From an uncultured Gammaproteobacteria bacterium (GTDB taxonomy: Bacteria; Pseudomonadota; Gammaproteobacteria; PS1; Pseudothioglobaceae): DNA of 39,456 bases. Shown here piece by piece: positions 32,763-39,456 of this stretch. The DNA is taken from contig CAJXHL010000007.1 in assembly GCA_913054335.1 (NCBI GenBank), positions 1 to 39,456 of the forward strand, given 5' to 3'. The position numbers and the translations under genes were made by a program. Every line of letters begins with the position of its first letter. Position 1 is the first letter of the stretch. The notes beneath the pieces are model-generated. The model had not been told where the DNA came from and made no database searches. It saw nothing but the letters and a program-made list of their open reading frames with translations.

Positions 32763-35234
32763 TTACACTCTGATTTTGGCATTGGACGGATCAAACATTG
32801 GCGCTAAGGAAACGCGAACAGCTTGAACCTCTCCCTCTACCTCGAGTGTGTAGGTGTCTGACAATAACTCTTTATCGCTCGCGCCCGGTTCGCAATCTAT
32901 ATATCCCAATCCAACGGCACCACCCAGTGCATGGCCATAAGAGCCGCTTGTTAGATAGCTCACTACCTCGCCGTTTCTTAAAATAGGCTCGTTGTGATAG
33001 AGCATAATCTCTGGATCATTCAACAAAAATTGCATAAGTCTTCTCTCAAGGCCTTTTTCTTGTTTCTTAATAACTGCATCACAGCCAATAAAATTGCCAA
33101 ATTTTGAAGGCTTTTTGCCTACTTTAACAGCAAAGCCTAAGCCTGCCTCCAATACGTGGTCATCATCTGTAATATCATGACCAAAATGTCGATAGCCTTT
33201 TTCAGTACGGCAGCTGTCCACCGTGTGCATGCCACAAAGTTTTAATGAATACGCCCTGCCTTTTTCTTCAATAAGTTCAGCAACGTATTGAGAGAATTCG
33301 ATTGGAAAATACAATTCCCAGCCAAGCTCTCCCACATAGGTCAATCGGTGTGCCCTCACTGGCGCCATACCTAACTCCATGTGGCAAATACTGGCAAATG
33401 GCATATTCTCATGACTCAGGTCATAGTCGGTCATTGACTGCAACAAATCTCTCGAATTTGGCCCCATTATAGCAAGGCAGTTTTCACTACTTGTGGCGTC
33501 AAATAAAGCGCAATTTGCACCTTCAGGCATATTTTGTTCAAGCCAATTCATGTCTCGGTTATTACAGGCAGCACCACTAACAACCAAATAATCACTCTCG
33601 GCTAAGCGGGTAATTGTAACATCGGCCTCGATACCGCCTTTGTTGTTAAGCCATTGTGTGTAAACGATTTTACCAATAGGTACGTCAACATCATTCGCAC
33701 AAATGTATTGCAAATAATCCATTGCATCAACGCCTTTAACACGAATTTTAGAGAACGATAGCATCTCATAGATGCCGACATTTTCGCGAATCGCCATGTG
33801 CTCAGCTCGGTGATAATCAAACCAATTTTGCTTGCCCCACGAATATTTATATTTCGCCTCAACACCTTTTTCAAGTTCGGCCTCTGGGACAAACCAATTA
33901 GGCCTTTCCCAGCCAGCAACCTCGCCAAAGCAAGCGCCTCTGTCTTTAAAAAATTGATAAAGAGGTGAGCGTCGCAAACCGCGCGCCGTTTTAAACTGAT
34001 GAAAGGGGTAATGGTTTTCATATAAATAACCCAAAGTTTCACTTACTCTAGACGCCAGATAAGTCTTATTATTTTGGAAAGGCTGCATTCTGCGAATATC
34101 TACTTCCCAGAGATCGCATGGAGGCTCGTTTCCTGCAATCCACTCCGCCAAATATTTGCCAGCGCCACCACCGGCTTGGATTCCAATAGAATTAAAACCA
34201 GCGGCAACATAAAAATTTTTTAATTCAGGGCATTCGCCTAAATGAAAATTGTCATCTGGGGTAAAGCTTTCAGGGCCGTTAAAGAACGTCTCTAAACCAA
34301 CATTTTCTAAGATCGGCAGACGATTCATCGCCATTTCAAGATAGGGCATCATGTGCTCTAGGTCATCGGGTATTTGATCGAAACAAAAGTCTTCAGGTAT
34401 GCCTTTTTGAGCCCAAGGTTTGGCATCAGGCTCGAACAAGCCAATCAATATCTTACCAGCATCTTCCTTGTAATATGCGCACTCATCTGGCACACGTACT
34501 GTGGGCATATCGCCAAGATTTTCCACCGGGGAAGTCAGCGCATAGTAGTGTTCGCATGCGTGTAGAGGAATATTGACACCAGCCATCATGCCAATATCTC
34601 TTGCCCACATACCACCACAGTTAACAACAACAGCTGATTTAATATTACCCTGATCCGTTTCAACGCCTGTTACAACACCATTTTCCTTTTGTATAGCGGT
34701 TACCTTAACATCTTCGAAAATTTCTACTCCATTGTTTTTAGCGCCTTTTGCGAGTGACATTGCAATATTAGCAGGATCACCTTTGCCGTCATGGGGAATC
34801 CAAACACCACCTACGGCATCCTCAACATTAAAATACTCTACTTTTTCTTTTATTTCTGAAGGAGAGAGCGAATGAATTTCAACCCCGTGTACTTTTGAGA
34901 GTGACACGTTTCGTTTAAACTCGCTCATTCTTTCATTATTAAGTGCAATGCCGACTGAGCCCGTGCGCCTAAAACCAGTTGCAAGGCCTGTTTCACTTTC
35001 TAGCTTTTCATACAAGTTACCCGAGTACTTGACCATTTGAGTAAGGTTAATACTAGCACGCATCTGACCAATAAGGCCTGCTGCATGCCATGTTGTTCCT
35101 GATGTGAGTTTTTTCCGCTCAAGAAGGACTACATCAGTATAACCCAGCTTAGCCAAATGGTAGGCAACAGAACAGCCCACAACACCGCCGCCGATAATAA
35201 CTACTTGTGCATTTTTTGGTAATGATTCCGACAT
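32763..35234 (-). CDS. Dimethylglycine/sarcosine dehydrogenase-like flavoprotein (four-domain), paralogue 1
   Basis: The 823-residue protein has an N-terminal DAO domain with FAD site AQVVIIGGGVVGCSVAYHLA and H50 in TTWHAAGL, the position of the flavinylated histidine in mitochondrial DMGDH. A linker domain (~385-440, GLRRSPLYQFFKDRGACFGE) follows, then a GcvT-like folate domain (from ~480: WFDYHRAEHMAIRENVGIYE, TYVGELGWELYFP) and a GcvT C-barrel. The family N-demethylates dimethylglycine, sarcosine or related amines, gives electrons to ETF and one-carbon units to tetrahydrofolate. The exact amine cannot be told. The etf operon lies 8 kb away on the same window. It shares an intergenic region with the paralogue operon at 35638. 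Confidence 0.88.
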   Translation of the reverse strand: MSESLPKNAQVVIIGGGVVGCSVAYHLAKLGYTDVVLLERKKLTSGTTWHAAGLIGQMRASINLTQMVKYSGNLYEKLESETGLATGFRRTGSVGIALNNERMSEFKRNVSLSKVHGVEIHSLSPSEIKEKVEYFNVEDAVGGVWIPHDGKGDPANIAMSLAKGAKNNGVEIFEDVKVTAIQKENGVVTGVETDQGNIKSAVVVNCGGMWARDIGMMAGVNIPLHACEHYYALTSPVENLGDMPTVRVPDECAYYKEDAGKILIGLFEPDAKPWAQKGIPEDFCFDQIPDDLEHMMPYLEMAMNRLPILENVGLETFFNGPESFTPDDNFHLGECPELKNFYVAAGFNSIGIQAGGGAGKYLAEWIAGNEPPCDLWEVDIRRMQPFQNNKTYLASRVSETLGYLYENHYPFHQFKTARGLRRSPLYQFFKDRGACFGEVAGWERPNWFVPEAELEKGVEAKYKYSWGKQNWFDYHRAEHMAIRENVGIYEMLSFSKIRVKGVDAMDYLQYICANDVDVPIGKIVYTQWLNNKGGIEADVTITRLAESDYLVVSGAACNNRDMNWLEQNMPEGANCALFDATSSENCLAIMGPNSRDLLQSMTDYDLSHENMPFASICHMELGMAPVRAHRLTYVGELGWELYFPIEFSQYVAELIEEKGRAYSLKLCGMHTVDSCRTEKGYRHFGHDITDDDHVLEAGLGFAVKVGKKPSKFGNFIGCDAVIKKQEKGLERRLMQFLLNDPEIMLYHNEPILRNGEVVSYLTSGSYGHALGGAVGLGYIDCEPGASDKELLSDTYTLEVEGEVQAVRVSLAPMFDPSNAKIRV

Positions 35235-35637
35235 AATTATCTCTTAATTAAAAAAAATGAATTATTGGTAAATGCAAGGCGCATCTATACCTAACTCTAA
35301 TCGGTGAATTATAATACCAATTAAAACAGAAAATCAATAGAAAATTGGTACCAAAATAAAGTAAGTTAATAGTCCACTCAAACGTTATAGCCACCAAGGA
35401 TAAGCCGGTATTTTTTTTACATTAAAACATATTAATCACAATACACTGACCTCTTGCAATTCAGATACTTTTTTTGTGTGTACAATAAATTGTAAAAAGT
35501 TGCCCTTGGTTTTGGGTTGGTAAAATGAAACTGACTAGGCGGTCTATTATCACTGCGTTTACAAATTTGCAATCAGCCCTGATTGAAATTGGCCATGTTT
35601 GTAGGGTTTTCTTTTTCTGGAGTAATTAGTATAAAAA
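35235..35637. promoter_or_regulatory. Divergent promoter region with TTGGTA repeats
   Basis: This 403-base AT-rich gap serves two divergent amine-dehydrogenase operons. TTGGTA occurs in direct orientation at 35265-35270 and 35345-35350 and inverted (TACCAA) at 35315-35320. The 35345 copy is part of the palindrome TTGGTACCAA (35345-35354), and TACCAATT (35315-35322) with AATTGGTA (35343-35350) forms an 8-bp inverted repeat 20 bases apart. These are candidate operator sites for a regulator of both operons. No RNA gene is seen. Confidence 0.4.
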
Positions 35638-36516
35638 ATGATAAATGACACTTACAGACTCATCGAAACATTGCAATGTTGGACCAGTTCTATTCAAATT
35701 GAAGTGATTGAGGGCGGAACAACAAACAGTAATTTTCGTGTTGAGCATGCTAATCAAGTGTTCTTTGTGAGGCTTGGTAAAGACAAACCTGAGCACGGTA
35801 TTTACCGTTTTAACGAACTGGCTGCTAGCCAAGCAGCTTATTCTGCCGGTATCTCCCCTAGGGTATTTCATTCGGAGCCAGGCGCATTAGTTCTTGATTT
35901 TATCGAAGGTAGAACACTAAATGCTGAAAATCTAAGAAGCCCCCCTGTTATTGAAGAAGTGATTGGCTTGGTGAAAAAATGCCATCAGGAAATGCCTAAA
36001 TACCTTCCAGGGAGTATGTTGGTCTTTTGTGTTTTTCAAGTGATTAGGGGCTATTTAGCCACTTTGGAACAGGCAAAAGGCTGCAGGAGCTCTCAATTAC
36101 AAGGGTTTTTGCACATTAATGAACATCTCGAAAAAACAGTTGGAGAGATTGAGCTAAGATTTGGACACAATGACTTAATCGCAGGAAATTTTATTGACGA
36201 TGGACACAAGCTATGGCTGATAGATTGGGATTATGCGGGTTTTAACAGCCCATTATTTGATCTCGCCAATCTTGCTTCCAACAACGAATATTCTCAAAAA
36301 TTAGAATGCAGTTTGCTACAAAAGTATTATAAAAAAGATATATCACAAAGTTTATGGAAAAAGTATTTTGCAATGAAATGCGCTTCTTTACTACGTGAAT
36401 CATTGTGGAGTATGGTTTCTGAAATTTATTCCACTCTTGATGTTGATTACCTTAAAAAAACAAATGAAAATCTTCGCCGATTTGAAACGACATACGAAAA
36501 TTTCAAATTATTATGA
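35638..36516 (+). CDS. Choline/ethanolamine kinase-like (APH superfamily) phosphotransferase
   Basis: The 292-residue protein follows the aminoglycoside/choline kinase fold: an N-lobe with IEVIEGGTTNSNFRV and FFVRLG, the Brenner motif FGHNDLIAGNF (~180-190) with the catalytic aspartate, and the metal-binding LIDWDYAGFNSPLFDLANL. It resembles LicA-like choline kinases. The substrate could be choline, ethanolamine or another amino alcohol; thiamine kinase-like specificity cannot be excluded. The stop overlaps the ATG of the next dehydrogenase (ATGA at 36513), so the two are made together. That coupling points to the same amine pathway. Start at 35638; upstream GGAG is somewhat distant, so the exact start is less sure. 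Confidence 0.82.
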   Translation: MINDTYRLIETLQCWTSSIQIEVIEGGTTNSNFRVEHANQVFFVRLGKDKPEHGIYRFNELAASQAAYSAGISPRVFHSEPGALVLDFIEGRTLNAENLRSPPVIEEVIGLVKKCHQEMPKYLPGSMLVFCVFQVIRGYLATLEQAKGCRSSQLQGFLHINEHLEKTVGEIELRFGHNDLIAGNFIDDGHKLWLIDWDYAGFNSPLFDLANLASNNEYSQKLECSLLQKYYKKDISQSLWKKYFAMKCASLLRESLWSMVSEIYSTLDVDYLKKTNENLRRFETTYENFKLL

Positions 36517-38960
36517 GCAATAATATCCCTAGTCAAGCGCAAATTGTCATCATCGGTGGCGGTATTATCGGTTGTAGTGTTGCCTATCATTTGGCAAAAG
36601 AAGGTGCAAAAGACGTACTATTACTAGAGCGTGGCAAACTTACTTGCGGTTCTACTTTTCATGCAGCCGGACTGGTTGGGCAACTTCGTAGCTCCTCCAA
36701 CATCACCCGTGTTTTAAAAAATAGCGTTGATCTCTACCAAAGCATTGAAAAAGAGACAGGCCAGGCAACTGGCTGGAAAATGAATGGCGGCCTTCGCCTG
36801 GCTTGCTCAAACGAACGCTGGACTGAGATAATGCGTCAAGCCACAACTGCACGCAGTTTTGGTTTAGAAATGGAACTACTTAGTCCTAAAGAGGCGAAAA
36901 AATTATGGCCGTTGATGGAAATTGATGATTTAGTAGGTGCTGCGTTTTTGCCAACAGATGGCCAAGCAAATCCTTCAGACATCACCCAAGCACTTGCTAA
37001 AGGCGCACGAAATCGTGGTGTTAATATTATTGAAGAGACGCCGGTTACCGGTATTCGGATTGACAATAACCGAGTTGCAGCTGTGCAAGTTTTTGGCCAG
37101 GAAATTCTGTGTGAAACTGTGGTTAATTGTGCTGGACAGTGGGCCAATGAGATTGGAAAAATGGTCGGCGTAACGGTGCCTTTGATATCCATTCAACATC
37201 AATATTTAGTTACAGAGCCTATTGATGGCGTAACTTCTGAACTACCAACTTTGCGAGATCCTGATAAGTTGACTTATTGGAAGGAGGATATTGGTGGATT
37301 GGTGATGGGTGGCTATGAGCCTAACCCAATTCCATGGGCTATCAAAGGGATTCCTGAAAACTTTACTTTTCAACTACTGCCTGATAATTTAGAGCATTTT
37401 GAACAAATAATGTCCCCTGCTCTTGAGCGTGTGCCAGCATTAGAGAAGGTTGGGATACGTCAATTTATTAACGGACCGGAATCCTTTACCCCAGATGGAA
37501 ACTTCATTTTAGGTGAAGCTACAGAGGTCAAGAATTTTTTCATCGGTGCCGGCTTTAACGCCTTCGGTATTGCCTCAGCTGGGGGTGCAGGAAAAGCTTT
37601 AGCAGAATGGATATTAGCCGGAGAACAGCCGATGGATTTATGGGTTGTGGATATTCGCCGTTTTAGTAATGTTCACAAGAATGAGGCATGGGTACGAAAA
37701 CGAACCCTTGAACTGTACGCAAAACATTACACCCTTAGTTGGCCACATGAGGAACATCAAAGCGGCCGACCTTTCTTGATATCTCCAATCTATGAAATAC
37801 TCAAAGAACAGGGAGCCTGTTTCGGATCAAAATTAGGCTGGGAGAGGACGAATTGGTTTGCACCTAAAGGTGTAGAACCGAAGGATATTTATTCTTATTC
37901 AAGGCAAAACTGGTTTGAGTATGTCGGTGTAGAGCATCGAGCAGTACGTGAACGTGTCGCTATTTTTGATCAAAGCTCTTTTTCTAAGTTTCGTATCATT
38001 GGCTTGGACGCAGAAAAAGCACTTTCTCGGATTTGTGCCAATAATATCGCAAAGCCCTCTGGTTCAGTAATCTACACACAAATGCTCAATTCAAAAGGTG
38101 GAATAGAATGTGATTTAACTGTCACACGTTTAAAAGATAATGAGTTCTATATAGTTACAGGTACCGCTTTCCGAACACATGACTCTGCTTGGATTAATGC
38201 CCAATTTCACCACAATGAAAAGGTTGAATTAGAAGACATCACCCAAGAGTATGCTACTTTTTCATTAATGGGGCCTTCTGCACGCGGTGTCCTTTCACAA
38301 GTAACAAAACACAACCTTGAAAATGAAAAATTTCCATTTGGTTCAAGTCAATTTATTGAAATTCAAGGCAAAACTATTTTAGCCATGAGGATTACCTATG
38401 TAGGTGAACTGGGTTGGGAATTACATATGCCCCGTAACTACGCAGAACGAACATATCAAGCATTGATGGAAAAAGGAGAAAGCTACGGAATTGTTAATGC
38501 CGGATATCGAGCAATTGAATCTTTGCGTCTTGAAAAAGGCTACCGCTCATGGTCGTCAGATATCACTGCAGATACCACACCTTTTGAAGCTGGACTGGGG
38601 TGGGCTGTGAAGCTAGATACCGGAGTAGATTTTATAGGGCGTGCAGCGCTACTAGATAGTCAAAAAATACCATTGAAAAAGCGTTTGGTTTGTTTTACTA
38701 TCGAGAATCCGGATGTGGTATTGTTGGGACGTGAAACGATTTACCGAAACAATAAAATTGTTGGCTGGTTAACCAGTGGAGGTTGGGGATACACCGTACA
38801 AAAAAACATTGGGTACGGTTATGTACGTAATTCAGAGGGTGTTAGTGAAAACTACCTAATTTCGGGCTCTTATGAGCTTGAAATAGCCACAGTTCGCTAC
38901 CCTTGTAAGCTTCATTTAGAATCTCTTTACAATCCTAAATTGGACCCCATAAAGCAGTAA
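36513..38960 (+). CDS. Dimethylglycine/sarcosine dehydrogenase-like flavoprotein (four-domain), paralogue 2
   Basis: 815 residues with the same architecture as paralogue 1: FAD site AQIVIIGGGIIGCSVAYHLA, H50 in STFHAAGLVGQLRSS, a central domain with PIYEILKEQGACFGSKLGWER, a GcvT-like domain (WFEYVGVEHRAVRERVAIFD, TYVGELGWELHMP) and the C-terminal barrel. The proteins are clearly homologous end to end but not close (many substitutions in the substrate-facing region after residue 60), so a different amine is likely. Electrons would go to ETF and the methyl group to folate. It is translationally coupled to the choline-kinase-like gene. No terminator is evident after the stop. Confidence 0.87.
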   Translation: MSNNIPSQAQIVIIGGGIIGCSVAYHLAKEGAKDVLLLERGKLTCGSTFHAAGLVGQLRSSSNITRVLKNSVDLYQSIEKETGQATGWKMNGGLRLACSNERWTEIMRQATTARSFGLEMELLSPKEAKKLWPLMEIDDLVGAAFLPTDGQANPSDITQALAKGARNRGVNIIEETPVTGIRIDNNRVAAVQVFGQEILCETVVNCAGQWANEIGKMVGVTVPLISIQHQYLVTEPIDGVTSELPTLRDPDKLTYWKEDIGGLVMGGYEPNPIPWAIKGIPENFTFQLLPDNLEHFEQIMSPALERVPALEKVGIRQFINGPESFTPDGNFILGEATEVKNFFIGAGFNAFGIASAGGAGKALAEWILAGEQPMDLWVVDIRRFSNVHKNEAWVRKRTLELYAKHYTLSWPHEEHQSGRPFLISPIYEILKEQGACFGSKLGWERTNWFAPKGVEPKDIYSYSRQNWFEYVGVEHRAVRERVAIFDQSSFSKFRIIGLDAEKALSRICANNIAKPSGSVIYTQMLNSKGGIECDLTVTRLKDNEFYIVTGTAFRTHDSAWINAQFHHNEKVELEDITQEYATFSLMGPSARGVLSQVTKHNLENEKFPFGSSQFIEIQGKTILAMRITYVGELGWELHMPRNYAERTYQALMEKGESYGIVNAGYRAIESLRLEKGYRSWSSDITADTTPFEAGLGWAVKLDTGVDFIGRAALLDSQKIPLKKRLVCFTIENPDVVLLGRETIYRNNKIVGWLTSGGWGYTVQKNIGYGYVRNSEGVSENYLISGSYELEIATVRYPCKLHLESLYNPKLDPIKQ

Positions 38961-39383
38961 CTTTTTTAACTAAATTTCACAATACTCACCACTAATATTG
39001 AATTGGTTATTGCGATGTGTTACAGGGCTTTTCCAGGGCACTATAAATACAACTGCGAACCTATATACATAACTTAACACATTAAATAAATACGCTAGGC
39101 AGCTTAACTCAAGAAACTGAAATAGGTCGACCCATTAAAATAATATTGGCCGTATAAATTTTCACTTTTCTGGATCAGTTAAATAACAGCTTTGGCTCCA
39201 TAAAAAAATTTAATCAAGTTAAGTTGAAGAGTAGCATAATTTTGTCCGTGATAATACCTTTTATGACTGGTATATGCACTATGTACAAATAATTTTGCTA
39301 TACTGTGTGTTATCAACTGACAGATTGAACAACCTTCAATTAACAGTTAGATGGTAAATTTTTTTACTTATAAGGAGATACAA
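38961..39383 (+). promoter_or_regulatory. Intergenic region with extended -10 promoter for the terminal gene
   Basis: A 423-base AT-rich gap without ORFs of note. TGCTATACT at 39296-39304 is a good extended -10 element 80 bases upstream of the terminal gene's ATG. A -35 box is not clear. GTCGACC at 39127-39133 and other short palindromes appear but nothing repeated. No terminator for the upstream dehydrogenase gene was found. Confidence 0.4.
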
Positions 39384-39456
39384 ATGAAACAAAAACTACT
39401 TTATGTGGCAATACTGAGTCTGTTTACAGGCGCCGCTCAAGCGGCAAGTTGCCCGG
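39384..39456 (+). CDS. Exported protein, N-terminal fragment (window edge)
   Basis: The ATG at 39384 has a near-perfect ribosome site (AAGGAGATACAA). The 24 visible codons encode a signal peptide, MKQKLLYVAILSLFTGAAQA, with cleavage likely before ASCP. The gene continues past the window. A periplasmic substrate-binding protein for a betaine/choline- or taurine-type ABC transporter would suit the neighbours and would fill the missing-transporter gap, but the visible residues do not prove it. Confidence 0.7.
   Translation, partial: MKQKLLYVAILSLFTGAAQAASCP

Noticed and set aside
1-39456. tRNA or rRNA genes, CRISPR arrays, complete insertion sequences or prophage
   Set aside because: I looked in all gaps: no tRNA-like cloverleaf, no regularly spaced repeats, no transposase, integrase or phage structural gene was found.

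Overview
The window looks like chromosome from an AT-rich marine gammaproteobacterium. The housekeeping genes (radA, nrdR, glyA, cobO-type adenosyltransferase, extended-UmuD/UmuC) are gammaproteobacterial in style. The catabolic genes (taurine to sulfoacetaldehyde, quaternary-amine and phosphonate oxygenases, dimethylglycine-dehydrogenase-like flavoproteins with their own ETF and ETF-ubiquinone oxidoreductase, and remnants of a membrane sulfite dehydrogenase) fit the SUP05/Arctic96BD-19 (Thioglobus-like) sulfur oxidisers. That placement is inference from gene content, not from a phylogeny.

Layout. 1-4.5 kb is core: a DUF71/Dph6-like ATPase (5' cut), cobO, radA, nrdR and glyA. 4.8-7.5 kb is a D-alanine operon dadA-dadX-ridA. 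7.5-11.7 kb holds a gamma-butyrobetaine-hydroxylase-like oxygenase, an AA_synth-family protein, an MFS carrier and a secreted peroxiredoxin. 11.7-15.6 kb is a minus-strand operon whose first gene is a fusion of a TmpA/BBOX-type Fe(II)/2-oxoglutarate oxygenase and a PhnZ/TmpB-type HD diiron oxygenase. It is followed by a UroD-superfamily protein, an AllA-like cupin and a GIY-YIG protein. 15.8-17.6 kb is umuDC. 17.6-18.85 kb is mostly non-coding, with hairpins, a 50-codon ORF and a candidate short transcript. 18.85-20.95 kb is a CreB/CreC-like two-component system preceded by three TTCAC half-sites at 11-bp spacing. 21.1-24.5 kb is etfB-etfA-ETF-QO. 24.5-31.2 kb is taurine dissimilation (tpa, ald, xsc, pta), interrupted by a decayed soeA/soeC remnant. 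31.3-39 kb has the MocR/TauR-type regulator and two divergent 4-domain dimethylglycine dehydrogenase-like genes, one coupled to a choline-kinase-like gene. The start of a secreted protein lies at the right edge.

How the genes fit together (inference). Taurine is transaminated (Tpa), alanine is recycled to pyruvate (Ald), sulfoacetaldehyde is cleaved to sulfite and acetyl phosphate (Xsc), and the latter becomes acetyl-CoA (Pta). The local sulfite dehydrogenase is dead. The fused TmpA-TmpB-like enzyme could turn trimethylaminoethylphosphonate into glycine betaine and phosphate. Demethylated betaine products could feed the two dehydrogenase-like proteins, which would pass electrons to ETF/ETF-QO and one-carbon units to folate and GlyA.

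Most notable: (1) two related ~270-bp structured elements, each ending a few bases before a start codon and carrying that gene's Shine-Dalgarno in a long terminal inverted repeat; (2) the single-chain TmpA-TmpB-like oxygenase and its unexplained operon partners; (3) a soeABC operon reduced to its two ends; (4) conserved Cre boxes between creBC and a divergent, terminator-ended candidate transcript.
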